A stretch of DNA of 36,553 nucleotides from Bacteroidales bacterium (GTDB lineage Bacteria > Bacteroidota > Bacteroidia > Bacteroidales > Dysgonomonadaceae), in contig JAAYFR010000244.1 in the NCBI GenBank assembly GCA_012728155.1, positions 1 to 36,553 of the forward strand. Reading direction: 5' to 3'. Below are positions 9,139 through 16,794 of this stretch, one piece after another. The notes beneath the pieces were generated by a model. The model saw nothing but the letters and a program-made list of their open reading frames with translations. It searched no databases and was not told the origin of the DNA. The translations under genes were made by a program, and so were the position numbers. How positions within the stretch are numbered: position 1 is the stretch's first letter; the number at the start of each line of letters is the position of its first letter.

Positions 9139-9552
9139 ATGGGTGAAAGAACTATCGTAACTGGTGTCATAGGAGCCGACGTGCATGCCGTGGGGAATAA
9201 GATTCTGGCATTTGCTCTAAGAGAAGCAGGATTCAAAGTGGTTAACCTGGGTGTAATGGTCTCCCAGGAAGAATATATTGAAGCTGCTATAGAAACAAAT
9301 GCCGATGTCATCTTGGTCTCTTCACTCTACGGACATGGTGAAATCGACTGTCACGGCTTACGTCAGAAATGCGACGAAGCCGGATTGAAAGAGATCCCCT
9401 TACTTGCGGGTGGAAATTTAGTGGTTGGAAAACAAAATTTCGAAGATGTGGAAAAACGGTTCCTGGCCATGGGATTCACCAGGGTCTATCCTCCCGGCAC
9501 CACAGTTGAAACATGCATTGAAGACCTCAAGGAGCTGTTTCAATCGGAATAA
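9139..9552 (+). CDS. glmS: Glutamate mutase sigma (small, B12-binding) subunit
   Basis: Binds adenosylcobalamin and pairs with the epsilon subunit to rearrange L-glutamate to (2S,3S)-3-methylaspartate. The start at 9139 gives 137 residues, the usual length. The base-off/His-on B12 motif DxHxxG is D14-x-H16-x-x-G19, at the positions known for clostridial GlmS, followed by the S-x-L (SSLYG) and GG (LAGGN) parts of the cobalamin fold. It is the first gene of the methylaspartate cluster; glmL follows after 55 nt. The name glmS is also used for glucosamine-6-phosphate synthase, which is unrelated; mutS is another synonym used for this subunit. Confidence 0.95.
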   Translation: MGERTIVTGVIGADVHAVGNKILAFALREAGFKVVNLGVMVSQEEYIEAAIETNADVILVSSLYGHGEIDCHGLRQKCDEAGLKEIPLLAGGNLVVGKQNFEDVEKRFLAMGFTRVYPPGTTVETCIEDLKELFQSE

Positions 9553-9607
9553 ACCTTGTTTATAAGGGATCACTACAAAGAAGACAACCTGATTCGATTT
9601 TTTAAAA

Positions 9608-10990
9608 ATGAATTTGCTTACTGCAGATATAGGTAGCACCTACACCAAACTGACAGCCATCGATTCGATCCGGAAAAAGATCATAGCCACATCGTCTGCC
9701 TTCACTACCATTGAGACCGATGTGATGGAAGGGTTCTCATCCGCTTATGGTCAATTGAAAAAGATTGCAGCCAATTTCGAATACGATCAATTGCTCTGTT
9801 GCAGCAGTGCCGGTGGTGGGCTTAAGATGGTTGCCCTCGGTCTTGTGCCGGAATTAACCTCTAAAGCGGCAAAGCTTGCAGCAGCCAGTGCCGGCGCCAA
9901 AGTGGTAAAAACCTATGCCTTTGAGATATCGCAGTCGGAGCAAAACGAGATATTTGAAATTGATCCCGATTTGGTTTTACTTTGCGGTGGCACCGATGGC
10001 GGCAATAAAGAGGTCATCCTCTCCAATGCCCGTCGATTGACTCAGATTCAAAGATCGTTTACCATCATAGCGGCAGGCAATAAAAGTGCATCTTTTGAGT
10101 TGGAAAAGATATTCTCCGAATCGGGGAAAGCTTTTGTAATTACCGAAAATGTGATGCCGGAGTTCAACAAGCTCAATATCGAACCGGCAAGACAAAAGAT
10201 AAGGGAACTCTTTATCAGCCGGATTATTGAAGCCAAAGGATTGAGTCGGATTCAGGAACTGTGCAAGACAGCTATCATTCCCACTCCTTTGGCGGTACTG
10301 GACGGTTGTGAATTATTAAGTAAGGGTACAAAATCAATTTCGGGTATCGGTGATTTGATGGCGATTGACCTTGGAGGAGCAACTACCGATATCTATTCCA
10401 TCGCTAAGGGGAAACCAACACGAACCAATGTAACGGTCAGAGGATTACCTGAGCCTGCAAGTAAACGGACAGTGGAAGGGGACTTGGGAATGCGATACAG
10501 CCTCTCCCCGCTTGTGAATGGTCTGGAGTTAAACGATCTTTCAGATGAATTGGGAGTCGAAAGAGCAATTTTAGCAGATTGGATAGATGCTTGCATCCAA
10601 AATCCGGCGTTATTGCCACCACCCGGATCGATCGAACAAAAGGTGGAAGAGTTTCTTGCACGCAATGCTGTAAGAATAGCCACAGAACGCCATTGCGGGT
10701 CCTATCAGTCGGTTTACACTCCTTTTGGGCAGATGTTCACACTTACCGGTAAGGATCTCTCCGCAGTACCATTTGTTATTGGAATAGGAGGAGCGATCAT
10801 CAATTCCCATCGACCTCATTATATTTTAGAGGGAGTAAAACCTCTTGTCAATGATTTCGAATATGCCAAACCCGAAAATCCTCATTTTCTGATTGACAAA
10901 AAATATATTTTCGCTTCCATGGGATTGATCAGTTCTGTTGATGCCGATTTGGCAATCACATTACTGAAACAGGAAATTATCAATTCATAG
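9608..10990 (+). CDS. glmL: Glutamate mutase-associated reactivating protein MutL/GlmL
   Basis: ASKHA-fold ATPase (actin/Hsp70/sugar-kinase type) always encoded between the two glutamate mutase subunits, thought to reactivate the enzyme by exchanging damaged cobalamin. The phosphate-1 motif is TADIGSTYTKLTAID at the N-terminus, with LLCGGTDGGNKE and a second phosphate motif AIDLGGATTDIYS at ~residues 255-267; GIGGAIIN is near the C-terminus. The length of 460 residues is typical. The order glmS-glmL-glmE matches Clostridium tetanomorphum and C. cochlearium. It is not DNA-repair MutL despite the old name. No good Shine-Dalgarno is seen, as usual in this phylum. Confidence 0.93.
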   Translation: MNLLTADIGSTYTKLTAIDSIRKKIIATSSAFTTIETDVMEGFSSAYGQLKKIAANFEYDQLLCCSSAGGGLKMVALGLVPELTSKAAKLAAASAGAKVVKTYAFEISQSEQNEIFEIDPDLVLLCGGTDGGNKEVILSNARRLTQIQRSFTIIAAGNKSASFELEKIFSESGKAFVITENVMPEFNKLNIEPARQKIRELFISRIIEAKGLSRIQELCKTAIIPTPLAVLDGCELLSKGTKSISGIGDLMAIDLGGATTDIYSIAKGKPTRTNVTVRGLPEPASKRTVEGDLGMRYSLSPLVNGLELNDLSDELGVERAILADWIDACIQNPALLPPPGSIEQKVEEFLARNAVRIATERHCGSYQSVYTPFGQMFTLTGKDLSAVPFVIGIGGAIINSHRPHYILEGVKPLVNDFEYAKPENPHFLIDKKYIFASMGLISSVDADLAITLLKQEIINS

Positions 10991-11028
10991 AATTAAAATG
11001 CACAAATGCAGTTGAAAGAGGAAAAAAC

Positions 11029-11102
11029 CCGACATATTTAAAATAATCATTAAACACCCGAAGGGAATGATTATTTTGAACATCAAAGGTTCCATACACC
11101 GA
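11029..11102 (+). repeat. 74-bp hairpin element, copy 1 (upstream of glmE)
   Basis: Matches copy 2 (12607-12680) at 71 of 74 positions; the three differences are transitions. The core TTTAAAATAATCATT pairs with AATGATTATTTTGAA (one T-G wobble), with a 5-nt bulge AAACA on the 5' side and an apical CCC-GAA-GGG stem-loop. A conserved unpaired tail with GGTTCCATACACCGA follows. It ends 25 nt before the glmE ATG. Position and conservation suggest a cis-acting element; it could also be a dispersed genomic repeat. Confidence 0.85.
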
Positions 11103-11127
11103 AATATGAAAAATAAAACCAAAATAT

Positions 11128-12585
11128 ATGGAAATAACCAATAAAAAACTATCAGACGATGCTTTTTTCGCCCAACGAAAAGAGGTCCTGCAACAGTGGC
11201 ATACGGGGAAAGAGGTCAATTTTGACGAAGCCGTAGCCTATCAAAAATCAATTCCTCCACATAAACGCTTCGGCACAAAACTGGCGAAAGCAGTAACTGA
11301 GAACACCACACTCATCCAACCAAGGGCAGGTGTGGCACTCTATGATGAGCACATAAAACTGCTACAATATCTCGAGGAGGAAGGTGAAGCCGATTTGCTT
11401 CCGTCAACGGTTGACAGTTACACCCGTCTCAACAGGTATAACGAAGCCGAAACGGGGATTGAAAAGAGTAAAGAATCGGGACGTTCAATGCTCAATGGCT
11501 TTCCCATCGTAAACTATGGTGTGGATATCTGTCGGATTGTAACATCATCATTAAAGAAACCGGTACAAGTGCGTCATGGAACCCCTGATGCCCGTTTATT
11601 GACTGAAATCAGCATTGCAGGAGGGTTCACTTCTTATGAGGGAGGAGGCATCTCCTATAATATCCCCTATTCTAAAAATCATTCCATTGAGAAGACCATT
11701 TCCTATTGGCAATATACCGATCGGTTAGTCGGTGTATATGAGGAGGCAGGGGTATCGATCAACCGGGAGCCATTCGGGCCACTCACCGGAACACTTATTT
11801 CGCCCTGTATCTCCAATTCGGTGGCTATTATTGAAGCATTGCTTGCAGCCACACAAGGAGTAAAAGATATTACTGTGGGGTATGGTCAGTGTGGAAACCT
11901 TATTCAGGATGTAGCAGCCATCCGTTCGCTTACACGGGTGATACGGGAGTATCTCGATAAATACGGCTTCCATGATGTACGAATTACCACTGTTTTCCAT
12001 CAGTGGATGGGAGGGTTTCCCCAGAACGAGGCCAAATCTTTCGGCGTCATCTCGTGGGGAGCAGCTGCCGCAGCGTTGGCGAAAGCCACCAAAGTAATTG
12101 TCAAAACGCCACATGAAGCCATGGGTATTCCCACTAAAGAAGCAAATGCCTCAGGATTACATGCTACAAAACAGGTGATTTCCATGTTAAAGGACCAAGA
12201 TTTCCGTGAAATTCCAGCGGTCATTTCCGAAAGTGAAATCATAGAGAAAGAGATGAGATGTATCCTCAATAAGGTGGAAGAGTTGGGCAAGGGCGATTAT
12301 GCGATCGGCACGGTAGCCGCCTTCGAGGCGGGGGTACTTGATATTCCTTTTGCGCCAAGCCGTTACAATGCCGGGAAGGTGATGCCTGCCCGCGACAATA
12401 TGGGTGCAGTCCGTCTCCTTGAGATAGGCAATCTGCCGTTTACTCCTGATTTAATCGACTTCCATCGTCAAAAGCTGGAAGAGCGTGCCAAACAGGAAAA
12501 ACGGACTGTCAGCTTCCAGATGGTGATCGATGATGTCTATGCCATTGGCAAGGGTTTTTTAGTGGGACGTCCGAAAAAGAATTAA
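11128..12585 (+). CDS. glmE: Glutamate mutase epsilon (large, catalytic) subunit
   Basis: TIM-barrel subunit that binds glutamate and, with GlmS and adenosylcobalamin, catalyses the carbon-skeleton rearrangement to 3-methylaspartate. The length of 485 residues is close to the ~483 of the clostridial enzyme. Family-typical stretches include QPRAGVALYDEHIKLLQYLEEEG, PVQVRHGTPDARLL, GGFTSYEGGGISYNIPYSK, SYWQYTDRLVGVYEEAGV and HQWMGGFPQNEAKSFGVISW. No gaps or frameshifts are seen. The gap from glmL is 137 nt and contains hairpin copy 1, so expression of glmE may be tuned separately from glmSL. No separate promoter consensus was found. Confidence 0.95.
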   Translation: MEITNKKLSDDAFFAQRKEVLQQWHTGKEVNFDEAVAYQKSIPPHKRFGTKLAKAVTENTTLIQPRAGVALYDEHIKLLQYLEEEGEADLLPSTVDSYTRLNRYNEAETGIEKSKESGRSMLNGFPIVNYGVDICRIVTSSLKKPVQVRHGTPDARLLTEISIAGGFTSYEGGGISYNIPYSKNHSIEKTISYWQYTDRLVGVYEEAGVSINREPFGPLTGTLISPCISNSVAIIEALLAATQGVKDITVGYGQCGNLIQDVAAIRSLTRVIREYLDKYGFHDVRITTVFHQWMGGFPQNEAKSFGVISWGAAAAALAKATKVIVKTPHEAMGIPTKEANASGLHATKQVISMLKDQDFREIPAVISESEIIEKEMRCILNKVEELGKGDYAIGTVAAFEAGVLDIPFAPSRYNAGKVMPARDNMGAVRLLEIGNLPFTPDLIDFHRQKLEERAKQEKRTVSFQMVIDDVYAIGKGFLVGRPKKN

Positions 12586-12607
12586 AAATAAAATAATCGT
12601 ATGAAAC
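12584..12607 (+). repeat. 24-bp direct repeat, copy 1
   Basis: AAAAATAAAATAATCG followed by TATGAAAC; identical to 12687-12710, 103 bp downstream. The pair flanks hairpin copy 2, so the segment looks like a local tandem duplication or an insertion with duplicated ends. It overlaps the end of glmE and resembles an A-rich translation-start region (ATGAAA). Confidence 0.85.
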
Positions 12608-12680
12608 CGACATGTTTAAAATAATCATTAAACACCCGAAGGGAATGATTATTTTAAATATCAAAGGTTCCATACACCGA
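12607..12680 (+). repeat. 74-bp hairpin element, copy 2 (upstream of mal)
   Basis: Second copy of the element at 11029-11102. Here the 15-bp core stem TTTAAAATAATCATT/AATGATTATTTTAAA is perfect and can extend to 18 bp with one G-T wobble. The bulge AAACA, the apical CCC-GAA-GGG and the tail GGTTCCATACACCGA are unchanged. It lies 22 nt after the glmE stop and 190 nt before the mal ATG. TCAAAGGT in the tail (12661-12668) is complementary to ACCTTTGA at 12766-12773. Confidence 0.85.
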
Positions 12681-12686
12681 CAAGGA

Positions 12687-12710
12687 AAAAATAAAATAAT
12701 CGTATGAAAC
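12687..12710 (+). repeat. 24-bp direct repeat, copy 2
   Basis: Identical to 12584-12607. It leads directly into a short open frame starting at 12715. Confidence 0.85.
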
Positions 12711-12714
12711 GAGC

Positions 12715-12840
12715 ATGATAACTGTTCTCACACAAGAACATGACGAAAAGCGAGTTCCATACGACACCTTTGAATTTTATAGAAAAGTGAATACAGAGAT
12801 AAAACTTGTTTTAACTATGTTGAGCGAAGAAAAAATCTAA
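12715..12840 (+). CDS. Possible 41-residue small protein between glmE and mal
   Basis: An ATG at 12715 opens 41 codons (MITVLTQEHDEKR..., ending LTMLSEEKI) to TAA at 12838. The composition is protein-like: charged, with a helical C-terminal half, and no transmembrane segment. It sits in the otherwise unexplained 284-nt glmE-mal gap, 29 nt before the mal ATG, and starts just after the second 24-bp repeat. I recognise no homologue. It may be a decayed fragment, a leader ORF or chance; confidence is low. Confidence 0.25.
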   Translation: MITVLTQEHDEKRVPYDTFEFYRKVNTEIKLVLTMLSEEKI

Positions 12841-12869
12841 AGAAATTGAAAATAAATAATTTTAGTCGT

Positions 12870-14087
12870 ATGAAAATTATCAAACTTATTTGTGCATCCG
12901 GAAAAACAGGGTTCTTTTTTGATGATCAGAAAGCCATTAAACAGGGTGCTAAAAATGATGGCGCTTTCTATGAAGGTAACCCCGCAACATCTGGTTTCAC
13001 CTCCGTACGCCAAGCCGGCGAATCTATTTCCATTATTTTTGTCCTTGAAAACGGAGCTTATGCTTATGGTGATTGTGCTGCTGTGCAATATTCGGGTGCG
13101 GCTGGTCGTGATCCCCTTTTTTTGGCAGAAAATTTTATTCCGGTGATCGAGAAAGAAATTGCTCCGCTCTATGTAGGAAAAGAGATCACCACCTTCAGGG
13201 AAATGGCAAATATTGTTGATAGTAAGAACTATCATACTGCCATCCGTTACGGTGTCACACAGGCTTGTCTCGATGCGGTAGCAAAGAGCAAAGGAAAACT
13301 TATGACAGCGGTAATTGCTGAAGAATACGGCTTGAAAATATCAGACCGGTTAATTCCTATCTTCTCACAATCGGGCGACGACCGATATCTCAACGTCGAC
13401 AAAATGATTATGAAAGGTGTGGATGTGCTGCCGCATGCTCTTTTCAACCACGTAGAAACCAAGGTGGGTTGGAAAGGTGAAAAAATCAAAGAGTATTTGG
13501 AATGGCTCCGCGACCGCATCCTGACTAAAAAGCCATTCGACGGCTATAACCCTGTCATCCATATCGATGTATACGGCAATTTAGGTATTGTCTTCGAAAA
13601 TGATTTTGATGCCATTGTCCGGTATATCGGTGAGTTGGAAGAGATTGTGAAACCGTTCAAACTCCGTGTGGAAGGCCCGGTGGATATGGGTGAAAAGGAG
13701 GCACAGATAAAAGCTCTGCGCGTTATCCGTGAAAAGATGGAAGAAAAAAAGATCTACGCCGAAATTGTGGCCGATGAATGGTGCAACACCCTTGAAGATA
13801 TTATCGATTTTTCCGCCCAAAAAGCGGGACATATGATACAGATAAAAACACCCGACCTCGGTGGAATCAACAACAGTATTGAAGCGATCATGTATTGCAA
13901 GGAACATGGGATGGATGCTTATTTAGGTGGCACATGCAATGAGACCAACCGTTCGGCCGAAATATGTGCACACATCGCCATGGCGGCGTCACCCGTGCAG
14001 ATTCTCGCCAAACCGGGTATGGGTGTCGACGAAGGTTATATGATTATATATAACGAAATGAACAGAATTCTGGCTATTAGCCACTAA
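12870..14087 (+). CDS. mal: Methylaspartate ammonia-lyase
   Basis: Enolase-superfamily enzyme that eliminates ammonia from 3-methylaspartate to give mesaconate, the second step of glutamate fermentation. The ATG at 12870 is preferred over an in-frame TTG at 12846 because the product then begins MKIIKLICASGKTGFFFDDQ, like known Mal proteins; length is 405 aa against 413. Relative to the Clostridium tetanomorphum enzyme as I recall it, all key residues are present with a constant offset of five: His189 (His194), metal ligands Asp233, Glu268 and Asp302 (238, 273, 307), and Lys326 (Lys331) in KTPDLGG. atuA-like gene follows after 12 nt. Confidence 0.96.
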   Translation: MKIIKLICASGKTGFFFDDQKAIKQGAKNDGAFYEGNPATSGFTSVRQAGESISIIFVLENGAYAYGDCAAVQYSGAAGRDPLFLAENFIPVIEKEIAPLYVGKEITTFREMANIVDSKNYHTAIRYGVTQACLDAVAKSKGKLMTAVIAEEYGLKISDRLIPIFSQSGDDRYLNVDKMIMKGVDVLPHALFNHVETKVGWKGEKIKEYLEWLRDRILTKKPFDGYNPVIHIDVYGNLGIVFENDFDAIVRYIGELEEIVKPFKLRVEGPVDMGEKEAQIKALRVIREKMEEKKIYAEIVADEWCNTLEDIIDFSAQKAGHMIQIKTPDLGGINNSIEAIMYCKEHGMDAYLGGTCNETNRSAEICAHIAMAASPVQILAKPGMGVDEGYMIIYNEMNRILAISH

Positions 14088-14099
14088 AGATTTACATAT

Positions 14100-15458
14100 A
14101 TGGAAGAACTCAGAATACTCTCCCCTACTGCCATTCTCGGATACGGCTTCCCAATGGAGTCATTTGAAGAGGGAATGAAACGAAAGCCGCATGTAATCGC
14201 GGTGGATGCCGGTTCTACCGATCCGGGACCCTTTTATTTAGGTGCCGGGAAATCGTTTACCGACCGAAATTCGGTGAAACGCGACCTTGAAATTATGATC
14301 CCTGCCGCTCTTGAAGCCGGAATTCCTGTTATCGTGGTAACGGCGGGCGGTTGTGGTGGCCGACCCCATGTGGAATTTGCCGTGGAGATTGTGATGGAAA
14401 TTGCCCACGAAAAACAGTTGTCGTTCAAATTGGCTGTCATTCAATCGGAATTCGACCGGGAATTTGTGAAAGAAAATATCCGTGCAGGCAATATTTCACC
14501 GCTTTTCCCTGCCCAGGAGATAGGTGAAGCCGATGTGGAAGAGTCGGTACGCATTGTCGCCCAGATGGGAGAGGAGCCTTTTATTGAGGCGTTGGACAAC
14601 GGTGCCGATGTGATCCTTGCCGGTCGCAGCTACGATCCGTCGGTATTCGCCGCCCTGGCAATCCGGGAGGGGTTCGACAAGGGGCTTGCCATCCATCTGG
14701 GTAAGATACTGGAATGTGCCGCCATTGCAGCGCTGCCCGGCAGCGGAAGTGATTGCATGTTCGGCTATCTCCATCATGATGACTTTGTTCTTGAGCCGCT
14801 TTCTCCGTTACGTAAATGTACCGCTCTCTCGATAGCAGCACATACACTGTATGAAAAGAGCAATCCCTATATTTTACCCGGTCCCGGTGGCAGCATCAAC
14901 CTTCACCATGCGCAGTTCGAGCAAATAGATGACAATAAGGTGAAGGTGAGCGGTAGCCGTTTTATACCCACCCACGACTACTTCGTAAAACTGGAAGGTG
15001 TACGCCGCACGGGATACCGCACTATTTCCTGTGCAGGTGTGAAGGACCCGATTATGATGGGAAAGATTGACGCCATTGTCGAGAGCGTGAAGGAGCGTGT
15101 GGAGAATAATTTTGAAAATTACGGGATCAAAGATTTCTTTCTCGATTTCAAAATTTATGGTCGGAATGGTGTGATGGCGATCTTCCCGGATATTGCCCAT
15201 AGTGCAGGTGATGAGTTGCTGATTATTATTGAAGCGGTGGCCGACACCCAAGAGCAGGCCGATACTATCTGCGGATTTGCCCGCAGCACCATGCTTCACT
15301 TTGGCTACGAAGGGCGTATCGCCACTGCCGGAAATCTGGCATTTCCTTTCTCCCCCTCCGATTGTAAAATGGGCGAGGTATATGAATTCAACATCTATCA
15401 TCTGATGAAGGTGGAAGATCCGAAAACGCTCTTCCCTATTGAATATTTCCAATTGTAA
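14100..15458 (+). CDS. AtuA-family (DUF1446) protein
   Basis: 452-residue member of the acyclic terpene utilisation AtuA family. Motifs: AVDAGSTDPGPFYLG at ~36-50, VVTAGGCGGRPHV at ~78-90, DVILAGRSYDPSVFAALAIREG at ~170-191, and AIHLGKILECAAIAALPGSGSDCMFGYL. The family is associated with CoA/terpenoid catabolism in Pseudomonas, but its reaction is not established to my knowledge. Here it lies 12 nt after mal and 11 nt before a DUF4387 gene, so it is almost certainly co-expressed with the glutamate mutase pathway. A role downstream of mesaconate or citramalate is an inference from context. No signal peptide. Confidence 0.82.
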   Translation: MEELRILSPTAILGYGFPMESFEEGMKRKPHVIAVDAGSTDPGPFYLGAGKSFTDRNSVKRDLEIMIPAALEAGIPVIVVTAGGCGGRPHVEFAVEIVMEIAHEKQLSFKLAVIQSEFDREFVKENIRAGNISPLFPAQEIGEADVEESVRIVAQMGEEPFIEALDNGADVILAGRSYDPSVFAALAIREGFDKGLAIHLGKILECAAIAALPGSGSDCMFGYLHHDDFVLEPLSPLRKCTALSIAAHTLYEKSNPYILPGPGGSINLHHAQFEQIDDNKVKVSGSRFIPTHDYFVKLEGVRRTGYRTISCAGVKDPIMMGKIDAIVESVKERVENNFENYGIKDFFLDFKIYGRNGVMAIFPDIAHSAGDELLIIIEAVADTQEQADTICGFARSTMLHFGYEGRIATAGNLAFPFSPSDCKMGEVYEFNIYHLMKVEDPKTLFPIEYFQL

Positions 15459-15469
15459 AAACAATAATA

Positions 15470-15790
15470 ATGATGGAATACAAATTAACCGACATAGCAT
15501 CTGTCATCCGAAGCAAGAATTCGGGACCCTACGAACTGACTTTCGATGTTATTTTCAAAGATTTCGAGATGTATGAACGGGTGAAAACGGCCAATATATT
15601 CAATGCTGCCATGTTTGCGCCGTTGTATGGTATCCCCGAATCGGACATCATCAGTCTGGTCTATTTTGATCCTGCCAAAGCTATCAAAATCACCATCGTA
15701 CGCCCTATTCCGTCGGGTTCGCTCGGTGAGACCGACGTATACGGGGCACAGCAACATGCTCCATTGATGGGGGTGAAATTTGAATTGTAA
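15470..15790 (+). CDS. DUF4387 protein, partner of the AtuA-family protein
   Basis: 106 residues, MMEYKLTDIASVIRSKNSGPYELTFDVIF at the start and a conserved middle region with FNAAMFAPLYGIPE and KAIKITIVRPIPSGSLGETDVYGAQQHAPL. It matches what I know of DUF4387, a small domain that is adjacent to, or fused to, AtuA-family proteins; the two probably form one enzyme or complex. Start: ATG at 15470 (a second ATG follows immediately). Cytoplasmic, with no known activity. Confidence 0.8.
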   Translation: MMEYKLTDIASVIRSKNSGPYELTFDVIFKDFEMYERVKTANIFNAAMFAPLYGIPESDIISLVYFDPAKAIKITIVRPIPSGSLGETDVYGAQQHAPLMGVKFEL

Positions 15791-15831
15791 CAGACAAACA
15801 AAATCCTGATTCAAAGCCAAACTCAACCGAA

Positions 15832-16794
15832 ATGAAAAATTTCATTCAAGAATATATGGTGTCGTCGCAATACTTCGCACCGCGCGGCAAAGAGCGGCTG
15901 ATGTTCCTTGGCGAACAGATAGCGCATCGGCATCTGAATTACAGTGATCGGCTGATTGGCGTTGTAGGAGATGCGGGAGCTGGAAAATCGTCTCTCATCA
16001 AAGGGATGTTTCCGGGGCTTCAACTCTCTAACGACGATGATATCGTAAGTCCCCGGAAAATCATGCAGGTACGTAGTTCACTGATGGAGGTGGAAGATGC
16101 CACCACCTTTCACATCGACATCCGCTTTCAAATGGCTTTCACCCAAATGTATGAAATTGTGGACTACGTAAATTCGCTTTTGGAACGTAAACGCAGGGTG
16201 GTAATCGAGCATTTTAACCTGCTCTATCCGGTGTTGGGTAAAAATGCCAATATAATTGTGGGTATTGGAGAAGAAATTATCGTAGCACGTCCAAGTGTTT
16301 TCGGCCCTCAACCCCAAAGTATTTACCAAATTGTACACGAATCCCTCCGGTACCGAAAAATGGCACATTCGGCCGAAGATGTCACGACAGATGTCCTGCA
16401 TGAAGTTTTCGATATCAAAGAAGAGGAGTATTTTTTCTCCGATGTAAGAAATGGTTTTGTGCTGAAATTTTTAAAAAAACCCAATGTTGATCTGGAAAGA
16501 CTGGCTATACTGATTGATGAACGGATTGCCCAGCATCTCAATATCTCCTATTACGATGAGGATCATATTATGCTGGGTGATAAGATCATGGGATGCGATG
16601 GTCCACGATTTCACGTGGGTAACACCTCCGAAATAGAGAATTTCTCCCTTGTGAGGGAGTTTATTTATGATCCAACCACCAAGGCCTACTGTCTGGTCGG
16701 ACTGGTAGACAGACATACAAAAAATTTAGAGAATAGAAATACGCACTATTTCTTGACCCGGGAGTGTTTTAATGAGAAAGATAAGTACATCTGA
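15832..16794 (+). CDS. P-loop NTPase/kinase-like protein of the methylaspartate cluster
   Basis: 320 residues. Walker A GDAGAGKSS at residues 46-54, followed by LIKGMFPGLQLSNDDD; the first ~200 residues look like a nucleoside-kinase or AAA-type P-loop domain. The C-terminal part (ERIAQHLNISYYDEDHIMLGDKIMGCDGPRFHVGNTS) resembles proteins described near glutamate mutase genes as containing an alanyl-tRNA-synthetase second additional domain; I recall this association but cannot verify it. The gene follows DUF4387 by 41 nt and overlaps the fumarase remnant by 23 nt. Function is unknown; a chaperone, regulator or kinase for this pathway is possible. Confidence 0.72.
   Translation: MKNFIQEYMVSSQYFAPRGKERLMFLGEQIAHRHLNYSDRLIGVVGDAGAGKSSLIKGMFPGLQLSNDDDIVSPRKIMQVRSSLMEVEDATTFHIDIRFQMAFTQMYEIVDYVNSLLERKRRVVIEHFNLLYPVLGKNANIIVGIGEEIIVARPSVFGPQPQSIYQIVHESLRYRKMAHSAEDVTTDVLHEVFDIKEEEYFFSDVRNGFVLKFLKKPNVDLERLAILIDERIAQHLNISYYDEDHIMLGDKIMGCDGPRFHVGNTSEIENFSLVREFIYDPTTKAYCLVGLVDRHTKNLENRNTHYFLTRECFNEKDKYI

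Noticed and set aside
11029..12680. Two hairpin repeats as a CRISPR array or classic cobalamin riboswitch
   Set aside because: Only two copies 1.6 kb apart with a gene between, and no B12-box-like consensus or multi-stem architecture.
14874..15500. 208-codon frame antisense to the AtuA-family gene
   Set aside because: Shadow frame of a well-supported coding gene.
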